DNA of 64,000 nt, taken from Bacteroidales bacterium (GTDB lineage: Bacteria; Bacteroidota; Bacteroidia; Bacteroidales; UBA932). Made by a program: the position numbers and the translations under genes. The stretch covers positions 1-64,000 of the forward strand of contig JAFUVU010000053.1 of the NCBI GenBank assembly GCA_017477465.1. The letters are read 5' to 3'. The notes beneath the pieces were generated by a model, which saw nothing but the letters and a program-made list of their open reading frames with translations, did not search any database and was not told the DNA's origin. Positions 42,586 to 50,919 of the stretch are shown in pieces; position 1 is the first letter of the stretch; every line of letters begins with the position of its first letter.

Positions 42586-44531
42586 GTGAGAGGGGAAAGA
42601 ATCGACGGTTTATAGCGGAGGGTGAGGTAAATGGCGCGGATAGCCAGGTGCATGAAATAAGCGGCCATCAATATATGCAGCGCCAGTTCAGGGCTAAGAT
42701 TGCCGATGGAGGTGGCACCGACCGTCCCGACTGCGCCGATGGCAGCTGTGCTGACAGCGGTTGCGCCAGCCGCAACATTGCCGATGGCCGACGCTACTCC
42801 TTGGAGTGCATCGGCCTGGAAAAGCCACAGGCCGGCGAACCAGACTGCGAAAAAGCCGACGGCACAGAGCAAAGTGCTGTTTCTTAGGTCTTTGGAAGCA
42901 GTTGCGCCGATAAAAATACCGTCCCAGTTAAAGGCAGGGCAGCCGATAAGCGGCATGAGCAGCAGCCAGGGGAGGAATTGTCGGCCCGCTTCCACTACGC
43001 TATTGTCCGATGTCATCAGCCGGAATGCGGGCACTCCGCCGAAGCCGTACAGAAGCATGAACATCCCGGCCAAACCAAATGCCCAGGCGAAGGTGCTCCT
43101 GACGGTGGCGCGTACCCCTTCGCGGTTGCGTTCGCCTATGAATCGGCCCGTCAAGGCTTCGCCGGCGTAGGCAAACCCGTCGGTGAAATAGCTGAACAGC
43201 ATGAGCAGCTTCATCAGTATCGTGCTCACTGCCAGCATCATATCCCCCATCCGGGCCGACAGTACAGTAAAGCCGATATACACCACCATCATCCCCAGCG
43301 AGCGCAGAATCAGGTCCCGGTTCATCGTCCAAAGCTTCCCTTCGGCCCAATCGGGGGTATTGGCCTCAGTGGTGCCATCGGCACCTCGACACGTAACTTC
43401 CTCACCCTCAGCACTTTCATGAAAACAAGTGTGTCTTTTTGCCACACTTGATTTTAGGAAGTTGTTGATAATCAGAGAGATGGGTGCCACGGCGTAGCGG
43501 CGGCGAGAAGCAATGAGGCAGTATATGAAGCCTACCCATTGAGCTATGACAGTGCCAATGGCGACTCCGCTGAAACCCAGCGCCGGAATGAGCATAGGGG
43601 CCGATGCCCCGCCTCCCCAAAAGCCGCCCAAAAACACACTGCCACCCAAGCCGGCCGCCAAAGTGCTTGACGCCAACGCACTGCCACCCAAGCCGCCAGG
43701 CAGGGGCAAACCGAAGGCCAACACTATGGATAGCAGGATGTTAAGACCGTTGACAAGCAGGTCGGCAATCATTGGCCGCACTGAATCTTGCAAGCCGATA
43801 AACCAGCCCTTGAAAGCGAAGAGCGAAAGGGTAGCAGGCGCCGCCCAAATGCGGATGTAGAAGTATTGAGTGGCCAGTTGGCGCACCTCTGGGCTGCATT
43901 GAACGACAAGAAATGCCAACTGAATGACCACCCACTGAAGCGCAATAAGCAGAAGACCGCTGACTAAGGCGATCCGCAGAGCACGTGCCAGAATTCCGGA
44001 AAGTTCAAAACCAAGGCCGATCTTGCCACCGGCACGCTTACCACCTGAACAGGACAGGCCCTTGCCGTCCGCCTGCTTATCACCCGAACAGGCACCATCG
44101 CCCATGATCTTGCCGCCGCCACGCTTGTGCAGGCGGCCCCATGTCTGTGCTGTTAGGCCGCCTGTGCCGGTGCGAAGGAAGCCGAAGTTCCAATACAGCA
44201 GGTCGAAGAGCATTGTGCCGACGGAAATGCCGCCGATCAGCGTCGCCGCTGAAAGCCCTCCGGATGCTACTGCCCCGGCAGCATCGGCAACTGCATCCAC
44301 AGCGCCCGTCACCGCCCCGGCGACGGCACCCGCAGCACCAGCAACAGCCCCCGCAGCACCAGAACCAACCGCCCCGGCGACGGCACCCGCAGCCCCGGAA
44401 CCGGCAGCATCGGCCACAGCGCCTAAATGCCCTACTACGGCGATATCGACCATCCCCACAAGCGGAACGGTTATTCCGGCGAGGATGCTTGGCACTGCCA
44501 GACGCAGTATTTCTTTGTTGAGTTTGTCCAC
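42573..44531 (-). CDS. MATE efflux transporter with several in-frame loop expansions
   Basis: DinF-like MATE family cation-driven exporter. The core is clear: LNKEILRLAVPSILAGITVPLVGMVDIAVVGHLG at the start, then FFLRTGTGGLTAQ-type helix 2, and FSYFTDGFAYAGEALTGRFIGERN. Family members are ~440-460 residues; this is 652. The surplus is in loops: an Ala/Gly repeat at about 35-95, a Gly/Lys/Cys-rich loop (CSGGKRAGGKIG) at about 135-168, a GGSALASSTLAAGLGGS loop at about 275-310, and about 347-383 encoded by element A copy 7. The end LTLDT-stop is supplied by element A copy 6. The frame is never broken, so the gene may still be functional. Confidence 0.88.
   Translation of the reverse strand: MDKLNKEILRLAVPSILAGITVPLVGMVDIAVVGHLGAVADAAGSGAAGAVAGAVGSGAAGAVAGAAGAVAGAVTGAVDAVADAAGAVASGGLSAATLIGGISVGTMLFDLLYWNFGFLRTGTGGLTAQTWGRLHKRGGGKIMGDGACSGDKQADGKGLSCSGGKRAGGKIGLGFELSGILARALRIALVSGLLLIALQWVVIQLAFLVVQCSPEVRQLATQYFYIRIWAAPATLSLFAFKGWFIGLQDSVRPMIADLLVNGLNILLSIVLAFGLPLPGGLGGSALASSTLAAGLGGSVFLGGFWGGGASAPMLIPALGFSGVAIGTVIAQWVGFIYCLIASRRRYAVAPISLIINNFLKSSVAKRHTCFHESAEGEEVTCRGADGTTEANTPDWAEGKLWTMNRDLILRSLGMMVVYIGFTVLSARMGDMMLAVSTILMKLLMLFSYFTDGFAYAGEALTGRFIGERNREGVRATVRSTFAWAFGLAGMFMLLYGFGGVPAFRLMTSDNSVVEAGRQFLPWLLLMPLIGCPAFNWDGIFIGATASKDLRNSTLLCAVGFFAVWFAGLWLFQADALQGVASAIGNVAAGATAVSTAAIGAVGTVGATSIGNLSPELALHILMAAYFMHLAIRAIYLTLRYKPSILSPLTLDT
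43384..43492. repeat. Element A copy 7, inside the MATE coding sequence
   Basis: CCTCGACACGTAAC (43384-43397) and GATGGGTGCCACGG (to 43492) are the ends. The core AAACAAGTGTG pairs with CACACTTGATTTT (within 43421-43455). On the minus strand it is translated as NFLKSSVAKRHTCFHESA and adjoining residues. Confidence 0.88.
44311..44393. repeat. Direct repeats inside the MATE gene
   Basis: ACCGCCCCGGCGACGGCACC plus CGCAGC, 26 bases, occurs exactly at 44311-44336 and 44368-44393, a 57-base (19-codon) period. A second pair, CACTGCCACCCAAGCCG, occurs at 43637 and 43679 (42 bases, 14 codons). Both periods keep the frame, which suggests slippage or tandem duplication selected for frame. Confidence 0.85.
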
Positions 44532-44552
44532 TTTGCTGCTACGTAACGCCGG

Positions 44553-45494
44553 CTATCTGAACTTTTTGTCCTCTTCCAGCATTCCCAGGTAGGAGTTGTA
44601 TCGCTCGGCCGAAATTGCGCCGCTGCTGACGGCTTCCTTCACCGCGCAGCCCGGTTCGTGGGTGTGGGTGCAGGGGGTGAATCGGCAATCTTGCGAGAGG
44701 TTCAGCATCTCGGGGAAGTAGCGGGCGATTTCCTCCTTTTCCACGTCGATGAGCCCGAAACCGCGAATACCCGGCGAATCTATCACAAAGCCGCCGGACG
44801 CCAGAGGATACATCTCGTAAAGCGAAGTGGTGTGCTTTCCCTGCAGGTGAGCCGCAGAAATCTGGCCGATTTTAGGGTCCAGCGAAGGGTCCAGCGCCTT
44901 TATAAGGGACGATTTTCCAACGCCCGACTCCCCTGAAAAGAGGTTCACCTTGCCCCCGCAGGCCTCTCTTAGCCGATCGACGCCCTCCCCGGTCTGCACC
45001 GACGTCTCCACTACCGGATAGCCGGCCTTCTCGTAGATTGAGCGGAAATAGGCCACTTCTTCTGCCGCATCGGCCTTGTAAAGATCTGTCTTTGTGAGCA
45101 CTATGGTGGCGGGGATGCCGTAAAGCTCGCACGTTACGAGGATGCGGTCCACCAGCGGCAGCTTGACCTCCGGAAAATACAGGGAGACAACGATATACGC
45201 CATGTCTATATTGGCGGCGATGATATGCGCCTGGCGTGAAAGGTTGGTGGATCGGCGGATCAGGTAATTGCGGCGGGGAAGGATTTCGGTGATTATGGCC
45301 GATTCTGCCCCAGACTTATCATCGGCCCACTCATAGCGGACCTGGTCGCCCACTGCGATGGGGTTGGTTATCTCGCTGGCTTTCAGGCGGATGCGCCCTC
45401 TTAGCACAGCGGGAAAGACATTCCACTCCGGCAGTGCCGACAGCAAATAATGGCTGCCTGCATTCTTGACTACGGTTGCAATCTGCTCACTCAT
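44553..45494 (-). CDS. rsgA: Ribosome small-subunit biogenesis GTPase RsgA
   Basis: Circularly permuted GTPase that checks late 30S assembly. From the ATG at 45494 (MSEQIATVVKNAGSHYLL) it has 313 residues. An OB-fold comes first (LRGRIRLKASEITNPIAVGDQVRYE), then permuted GTPase motifs G4 VLTKTDLY, G1 FSGESGVGKSSLIKALDP and G3 DSPGIRGFG. The C-terminal zinc knuckle reads CRFTPCTHTHEPGCAV. All motifs are intact. The 13-codon longer reading runs into element A copy 8 and is not favoured. Confidence 0.95.
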   Translation of the reverse strand: MSEQIATVVKNAGSHYLLSALPEWNVFPAVLRGRIRLKASEITNPIAVGDQVRYEWADDKSGAESAIITEILPRRNYLIRRSTNLSRQAHIIAANIDMAYIVVSLYFPEVKLPLVDRILVTCELYGIPATIVLTKTDLYKADAAEEVAYFRSIYEKAGYPVVETSVQTGEGVDRLREACGGKVNLFSGESGVGKSSLIKALDPSLDPKIGQISAAHLQGKHTTSLYEMYPLASGGFVIDSPGIRGFGLIDVEKEEIARYFPEMLNLSQDCRFTPCTHTHEPGCAVKEAVSSGAISAERYNSYLGMLEEDKKFR

Positions 45495-45531
45495 ACAGTT
45501 CGCGAAGGTAGTGAAAATTCCACCAAGTTGC

Positions 45532-45640
45532 AAGCGACACGCAAACTCCTCAGCCTCAGCAAGTTCCTGAAATCAAGTGCGGCAAAAAGTCACACTTGAT
45601 TTCAACAAGTCGGTGATAGTCAGCGACTTGCGTGTCGAGG
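45532..45640. repeat. Element A copy 8
   Basis: Outer stem GCGACACGCAA (from 45534) pairs with TTGCGTGTCGAGG (to 45640). The inner stem CTGAAATCAAGTGCG (45567-45581) pairs with CACACTTGATTTCA (45591-45604) with one mismatch. It lies between the zupT-like stop and the rsgA start, both on the minus strand. Confidence 0.88.
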
Positions 45641-45641
45641 T

Positions 45642-46403
45642 TTAGCCCATTACTACGTCGAGGACCATCATTAGGGAGAAGCCGATGGCGAAGCCTATCG
45701 TGGCAAGGTTGGAGTGGGGGCCGTCGGAGGCCTCGGGGACCAGTTCTTCCACCACGACATAGAGCATGGCGCCGGCGGCGAAGGCAAGAAGGTAAGGCAT
45801 GATGGGCGTAACCACCGAAGCCAGAAGCAGAACAAGGGCGCCGCCGATGGGTTCGACTATGCCGCTGAGGGCACCAACGGCAAAGGCCCGGGTGCGCGTA
45901 TTACCCGCAGCGCGAAGAGGCATGGAGATAATGGCACCCTCCGGCACATTCTGGATGGCTATACCTAGGGACAGGGCAATCGCACCCGCGACCGACATGC
46001 CGACATCGGAAGAAAGCGCACCGGCAATGGCAACGCCCACGGCCATCCCTTCAGGCAGATTATGGATAGTGACGGCGAGGGCCAGCTTGGCAGTCTTGGA
46101 CAAATGGCTGCGCGGGCCTTCTTCCCCGCCCACAGGGTGCAGGTGCGGCGTAATGTAGTCGATAAGAAGCAGAAAGGCAAAGCCAAGCAGCAGGCCGATG
46201 GTGACCGGCCACACCCCTCCGGGCATCTCCATAGCCGGAATGAGCAGCGACCAAACCGAAGCCGCCACCATGACGCCGGAAGCGAAACCCAGCAGAATCT
46301 TGGTAACCCACAGCGGCATATCCTTCCGCATGAAAAATACGAAGGCCGATCCGAGGGCAGTGCCGGCGAAGGGAATAAGCAGTGCTATAAGTACTGGAGA
46401 CAT
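45642..46403 (-). CDS. zupT: ZIP-family metal transporter
   Basis: A 253-residue, eight-helix transporter of the ZupT/GufA group, taking up Zn2+ and other divalent ions. The metal site is in helix 4, HNLPEGMAVGVAIA, and helix 5, IAIQNVPEGAIISMPL; both are intact. A His-containing loop (HLHPVGGEEGPRSHLS) separates helices 3 and 4. The symbol rests on family resemblance. It lies 6 bases after the MFS gene in the same direction. Confidence 0.9.
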   Translation of the reverse strand: MSPVLIALLIPFAGTALGSAFVFFMRKDMPLWVTKILLGFASGVMVAASVWSLLIPAMEMPGGVWPVTIGLLLGFAFLLLIDYITPHLHPVGGEEGPRSHLSKTAKLALAVTIHNLPEGMAVGVAIAGALSSDVGMSVAGAIALSLGIAIQNVPEGAIISMPLRAAGNTRTRAFAVGALSGIVEPIGGALVLLLASVVTPIMPYLLAFAAGAMLYVVVEELVPEASDGPHSNLATIGFAIGFSLMMVLDVVMG

Positions 46404-46409
46404 AGGCGT

Positions 46410-47762
46410 TTATCTTTTCAAATACTTCCAGCCGATTACAGGCAGCGAGAATGCAAGGACGCATGCAATGATCCAGAAAACGGAAACCGGGCGGAAGTTA
46501 TAGACATTGTCGGCCAGATTGCCGTCGATGAGGAAGCCGCTTATCATGCTTTGCAAGCCTGCGGCGATGTAACTTGAAATGCCGACGATGCCAAGCGCGG
46601 CGCCGGTGGCCTTGCGAGGAACGAAGTCAAGGGCCATGAGGCCGGCGACGATGCAGAAGACGACGCTGAACGAAGCGCTGAACACGGCCACAAACAGCAT
46701 GTTAAGTCCAAATCCGCCGCCAAGGAGCAGGAATCCGGCCAAAGATGCTACGGCCAGCACGCCTGCTATCACGACAGGCCGCACGCGATTGCCACGGAAG
46801 ACCACATCGGACAGCCAGCCCGCAGCCAGATTGCCGGCGACGCCGAAGATTTCGGCCAGGCCGATCACCTGGGCGGCCCTTTCCAGTGAAAAGTCTTTCT
46901 GCTTCTGGAGGAACAGTACGCCCCAGTCGCTCACAGCGTGCTGAGTGATATACAAAAACGCGGTAGAAATGGCTATAACCCAGATTCCGGGATGCTTGAA
47001 GACCCATTTCTGCAGTTCCTGGGTGGGCTTTTTGTCCAGCTCTTTCATCGGCTCGCCGGAGAGTTCCTGGACCGATGGAAGGCCGCGGCTTTCGGGAGTA
47101 TCGGCAATGAAAATGAGCGATACAACAAGGCCGATTACCCCGGCAACGGCGGCAGCCAGGAAGCCCCATTGCCAACCTGCAGCAGCGACGATGAAGCCGG
47201 TGAGAATCATGGAGACGGACTTTCCAAGCTGCGGAGTGGAGCTGAAGATGCTGTACATTGTACCGCGCCTACTCAGCGGGAACCATCTGGACAGGCTGAT
47301 GGTGCCGGGCGGCGAGCCCATGGACTGCGCCCAGCCGTTGACGCCCCAAAGGATGGCGAAGGTCCCCATCATCAGCATCGAGCCGAAGCCAAGCGGCCCC
47401 TGGAGCAGCCCCATAATGCCAAGGATAAGATTCACGACGGCGGAAACCGCAATGCCCACTGCCATGAAGCGGCGGATGTTGCAGTAATCGGCAATTATGC
47501 CGTTGCAGAATTTGCCGATAGCATATACGAAATAAAAAGCGGAGCCGATGATGCCCAGCTGCCCGGCGCTGAGGATGTTTCCGTCGATTAGCGGCTGCTT
47601 CACCACGCCCAGCGTCATGCGGCAGACGTAGTAGAGCGTATAGACGACCGTCACACCCCAGAAAGTCCTGGAACGCAGGCGTTTATACGTTGCATCCACC
47701 TCCCCGGGCGGCACTTTCACCGCCGACGGCTTGCTGATTCGGAAGTAGGAGAAGAGGGACAT
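46410..47762 (-). CDS. MFS transporter of the organophosphate:phosphate antiporter type
   Basis: A 450-residue twelve-helix permease of the GlpT/UhpT/UhpC group: FWGVTVVYTLYYVCRMTLGVVKQPLI after the N-terminal basic stretch, GWAQSMGSPPGTISLSRWFPLSRRGTMYSIFSS in the family's central signature, and PVSVFWIIACVLAFSLPVIGWKYLKR at the end. The Arg of helix 1 that binds phosphate appears in YYVCRMTLG. Likely cargo is glycerol-3-phosphate or a hexose phosphate, or it may be a UhpC-like sensor. It starts one base from the HAD phosphatase stop. Confidence 0.9.
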   Translation of the reverse strand: MSLFSYFRISKPSAVKVPPGEVDATYKRLRSRTFWGVTVVYTLYYVCRMTLGVVKQPLIDGNILSAGQLGIIGSAFYFVYAIGKFCNGIIADYCNIRRFMAVGIAVSAVVNLILGIMGLLQGPLGFGSMLMMGTFAILWGVNGWAQSMGSPPGTISLSRWFPLSRRGTMYSIFSSTPQLGKSVSMILTGFIVAAAGWQWGFLAAAVAGVIGLVVSLIFIADTPESRGLPSVQELSGEPMKELDKKPTQELQKWVFKHPGIWVIAISTAFLYITQHAVSDWGVLFLQKQKDFSLERAAQVIGLAEIFGVAGNLAAGWLSDVVFRGNRVRPVVIAGVLAVASLAGFLLLGGGFGLNMLFVAVFSASFSVVFCIVAGLMALDFVPRKATGAALGIVGISSYIAAGLQSMISGFLIDGNLADNVYNFRPVSVFWIIACVLAFSLPVIGWKYLKR

Positions 47763-47763
47763 G

Positions 47764-48369
47764 TCAGCAGTCGGCTAATAGAATGCCAAGGTCGTTGCCC
47801 TGGATGAAGAGCCTGGCCTGCATGCCGACGGCTCTTGCTCCCTCTACGTTGGCGGGGCTGTCGTCGATGAAAAGCAGCTCCTCAGGCGCAGCGCCGATGC
47901 CGCTTATCACGGCGTTGAAATACTCCGCGGACGGCTTCATAAGCTTCATGTCTGCCGATATGAATTCACCCTTGAAGGCCTTTCCGAGGCCGTTTTCCGC
48001 CAACACCTGGCGGCAGCGGAGCATGGAGATGGGATTATTATTCGATGCCAGATAGAGGGGATAGCGTTTAGCCAAATCTTTGATTACCTCCGCTTTGCCG
48101 GGGGCCATACCAGTGAGGAAGGCCGCCATGCAGCGGTCCACGTCGGAGGGTTGGCTGCCGGGACGGGATTCGGCCAGGACCATTTGACGGAACAAGTCGG
48201 CGCTTATTGTGCCTGCTTCCAGATCCCCGTAGATGCCTTTCTGGTGGCTGGGATCCAGAAGCTGGGTTATCTTGTCGTAGCCCAGTATGCTTTGAAATGC
48301 GTTTATGCAGCGCCCCATATCCAGATCTACGAGGACGCCGCCTATATCGAATATAATTGCTTTAGTCAT
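47764..48369 (-). CDS. HAD-family phosphatase (YihX-like)
   Basis: A 201-residue HAD subfamily IA enzyme: IIFDIGGVLVDLD is motif I, but the second catalytic Asp of the usual DxD is replaced by Gly-Gly (DIGG), as in the YihX glucose-1-phosphate phosphatase group. Motif II is LASNNNPI, Lys motif region KLMKPSAEYF, motif IV FIDDSPANVEGA. Hence a sugar phosphatase is more likely than a phosphoglycolate enzyme. It precedes the organophosphate carrier, which suggests linked sugar-phosphate use. Confidence 0.88.
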   Translation of the reverse strand: MTKAIIFDIGGVLVDLDMGRCINAFQSILGYDKITQLLDPSHQKGIYGDLEAGTISADLFRQMVLAESRPGSQPSDVDRCMAAFLTGMAPGKAEVIKDLAKRYPLYLASNNNPISMLRCRQVLAENGLGKAFKGEFISADMKLMKPSAEYFNAVISGIGAAPEELLFIDDSPANVEGARAVGMQARLFIQGNDLGILLADC

Positions 48370-48377
48370 ATTACCGA

Positions 48378-48385
48378 CAAAGGTA
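48378..48385 (-). promoter_or_regulatory. -7 box of the HAD phosphatase gene (near-leaderless)
   Basis: TACCTTTG on the minus strand, ending 8 bases before the ATG at 48369. The rest of the gap to 48493 is AT-rich and must also hold the promoter of the divergent YitT gene; TTAACTTTA near 48464-48472 is a weak candidate. Confidence 0.6.
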
Positions 48386-48493
48386 CAAAAAAATGCACAA
48401 CACCCTGCATTATTTGAAGAATGTTAAAATGATTAAAATTAGTAAGTGTTCTGTAAAAAATTATTAACTTTATAGGCGCTAAAACTAACAAAC

Positions 48494-49420
48494 ATGAAAG
48501 ATATCCTGAAAATCCTTGGAACTTGGAAATTTTGGAAGGAACTGTTCATAATGACTGCAGGCATGGCCATCGCTGCCGCCGCCGTCTATTACTTCCTCAT
48601 GCCGTCCAAACTGGTTGTAGGGTCCATCACCGGTTTGTCAATCGTCATTTCCAACCTCTTCATGGCCGCCGGCATTAACCTTAAAGTATCGGTAGTCATC
48701 ACCGTCATCAACGCAATATTGCTGGTAATGGCATGGATACTTATCGGCCATGAATTCGGTGCAAAAACCATATACACGGCACTCATCCTGGGTCCTCTGG
48801 TGGAAATGTGGGAGAAAATCCTCCCCATAGAAAAGCTCCTGGAGCCGGGGCAGACTTCCCTCATGGGCGACATCTGGTTCGACCTTCTGTGCTTCGTGCT
48901 CATATTAAGCGCCTCGCAGACAATACTATTCCACATTAACGCCTCAACCGGCGGGCTGGATATCCTTGCAAAGATTCTCAATAAGTACCTCCACTTTGAA
49001 ATCGGCACTTCCGTAAGCATCGCCGGTGCCGTCATCTGCTGCACCGCTTTCGCCATCAATCCTTTCCGTCTGGTCGTTATCGGCCTTATCGGCACTTGGA
49101 TCAACGGCCTGGCGCTGGATTATTTCACCGCCGGCCTCAACCGCAGAAAGAGAGTCTGCATCATATCTTCCCAGTACGAGCGAATCCGCAAATACATTAT
49201 CGAAGACCTGCAGAGGGGCTGTTCCCTGTACAATGTCACAGGCGGCTACAATGGCCATCAAAACGTTGAAATCCAGGCACTTCTCACCCAGAACGAATTT
49301 GCAAGCCTGATGAGCTACCTGAAAGCCAACGACATCCACGGCTTCATCACCGCCGGCAACGTAAGCGAAATCTACGGCGACTGGAACCAGAAAAAACGCA
49401 AAAAGAAGAAAATTGCCTAA
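48494..49420 (+). CDS. YitT family membrane protein
   Basis: A 308-residue protein with about six hydrophobic helices in the first 210 residues (MAIAAAAVYYFLMPSKLVVGSITGLSIVISNLF is the YitT signature opening) and a C-terminal DUF2179 domain (about 215-300) with VTGGYNGHQNVEIQALLTQNEFASLMSYLKAND. Function of the family is unknown; transport is inferred. The Lys-rich end KKRKKKKIA is typical. It is monocistronic with a hairpin-rich 3' region. Confidence 0.9.
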   Translation: MKDILKILGTWKFWKELFIMTAGMAIAAAAVYYFLMPSKLVVGSITGLSIVISNLFMAAGINLKVSVVITVINAILLVMAWILIGHEFGAKTIYTALILGPLVEMWEKILPIEKLLEPGQTSLMGDIWFDLLCFVLILSASQTILFHINASTGGLDILAKILNKYLHFEIGTSVSIAGAVICCTAFAINPFRLVVIGLIGTWINGLALDYFTAGLNRRKRVCIISSQYERIRKYIIEDLQRGCSLYNVTGGYNGHQNVEIQALLTQNEFASLMSYLKANDIHGFITAGNVSEIYGDWNQKKRKKKKIA

Positions 49421-49426
49421 AAATTT

Positions 49427-49543
49427 ACCGCGCCAAAAAGTTTGGCACGGTATTCGATATAAGAGGTATCAGACATAAATATTGATACCTTACTATAACA
49501 CCCCGCAGCCAATTGTGAAATTCGCGTGCGGGGTTCTTCTTTT
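49427..49543. terminator. Three consecutive hairpins after the YitT gene, last one terminator-like
   Basis: ACCGCGCCAAA/TTTGGCACGGT (49427-49451, one mismatch), AGGTATCA/TGATACCT (49464-49490) and ACCCCGC/GCGGGGT (49500-49534), followed by TTCTTCTTTT on the plus strand. The last is a plausible intrinsic terminator of YitT; transcripts of the convergent dipeptidase gene would also meet it. The role of the first two is unknown. Confidence 0.65.
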
Positions 49544-49544
49544 C

Positions 49545-50906
49545 TTACCAGTACTTGTAGAACAGCGCTATGCTTTCCATTCCTGCAAAGAGCTGGCGCA
49601 GCAGATAGCTTTCGTTTGGCGAATGGATGGTATCCCTCTCGAGGCCGAAGCCCATCAGAAGAGGGTCGATGCCGAGGATGCGCTGCATATCGGCAAGGAT
49701 TGCGATGGAACCGCCGCCGCGGGCCGGAACAGGCTCTGTACCATATACTTCCGCCATTGCTTTGGATGCGGCCTGATACGCCGGGGAGCTGATGGGGATA
49801 AGGAAGCCGTCGCCGCCCTCGCAAGGAGTCACTTCAATTTTGATATACGGCGGCGCAATCCGCTCCAGATGCTCCTTGAACAGCTTTGTAATCTTTGCCG
49901 ATGTCTGGCCGGGCACCAGCCTCATGGACACCTTGGCGTGAGCCGTCGATGGCAGCACAGTCTTGGCGCCGACGCCCGTGTAACCGCCCCAGATGCCGCA
50001 TACGTCAAGACAAGGACGGATGGCAGTGCGCTCCAGCGTAGTGTATCCCTTTTCGCCCTTTACCTCATTGATATCCAGGAATTTCTTGTATTCATCCATA
50101 TCGAACGGCGCCTTGTTCAGAAGGGCTCTGTCTTCTGCGCTGAGTTCGATTACGTCGTCATAGAAGCCGGGGATTGCAACGCGTCCGTCTTCGTCATGCA
50201 GCGAAGCGATAAGAGCGCAAAGCTCGTTGATGGGATTGGCCACGGCACCGCCGTAATGCCCTGAATGCAAATCCTTGTTGGGGCCCGTGACCTTCACTTC
50301 CAGATAGGCCAGGCCGCGCATGCCGCAGTTGATGGACGGAACCTTGTCGGAAATCATTGTGGTGTCGGAAACAAGGATGACATCGGCCTTTAGAAGGTCT
50401 TTATGCTCTTCGACCCATTCCGGGAGAGAAGGGCTGCCGATTTCTTCCTCACCTTCGAAGATGAACTTTACATTGTGCTTCAACTGCCCGCTGCGAAGGA
50501 GATACTCGAACGCCTTGAGGTGCATGAAAAGCTGGCCTTTGTCGTCATTGGCGCCGCGGCAGTAAATTGCCTCTTCCCCGCTTATGGGATCCTTGCCGAT
50601 TACAGGCTCGAACGGGTCGGTACGCCATTTTTCCAGCGGCTCCGGCGGCTGAACATCGTAGTGGCCATATACCAGCACTGTCTTTTGCGCGCCTATATTC
50701 TTACTGCCGAAAACAACCGGATTGCCCTTGGTTTCAAAGACATCGGCCTTGTCGGCGCCGGCTTCTTTCAGAAGTTCCGTAAGACGGGTTGCGCAGCGGT
50801 ACATGTCACTCTTGTGCTCCGGCTTGGCGCTGATTGAAGGGATGCGAAGAAGGGAAAACAGCTCTTCGAAGAAACGGTCTTTGTTATCGTTGATATAACT
50901 CTTCAT
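49545..50906 (-). CDS. M20 family dipeptidase
   Basis: A 453-residue zinc metallopeptidase of the M20 (PepV/carnosinase-like CN-type) family. Metal and catalytic residues: VLVYGHYDVQPPEP (His and catalytic Asp), AIYCRGANDDKGQLFMHLKA (bridging Asp), FIFEGEEEIGSPSL (catalytic Glu pair). A dimerisation domain is inserted in the middle. The start at 50906 (MKSYINDNKDRFFEELF) is the family start; the longer frame lies within atpG. It follows atpG by 13 bases and so probably shares the ATP synthase transcript. Confidence 0.95.
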   Translation of the reverse strand: MKSYINDNKDRFFEELFSLLRIPSISAKPEHKSDMYRCATRLTELLKEAGADKADVFETKGNPVVFGSKNIGAQKTVLVYGHYDVQPPEPLEKWRTDPFEPVIGKDPISGEEAIYCRGANDDKGQLFMHLKAFEYLLRSGQLKHNVKFIFEGEEEIGSPSLPEWVEEHKDLLKADVILVSDTTMISDKVPSINCGMRGLAYLEVKVTGPNKDLHSGHYGGAVANPINELCALIASLHDEDGRVAIPGFYDDVIELSAEDRALLNKAPFDMDEYKKFLDINEVKGEKGYTTLERTAIRPCLDVCGIWGGYTGVGAKTVLPSTAHAKVSMRLVPGQTSAKITKLFKEHLERIAPPYIKIEVTPCEGGDGFLIPISSPAYQAASKAMAEVYGTEPVPARGGGSIAILADMQRILGIDPLLMGFGLERDTIHSPNESYLLRQLFAGMESIALFYKYW

Positions 50907-50919
50907 AAGCGTTGATTGT

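Noticed and set aside
43384-43492. Reading element A copy 7 as splitting the MATE gene into two pseudogene halves
   Set aside because: The frame continues through the element with no stop or shift, so a single expanded protein is the simpler reading.
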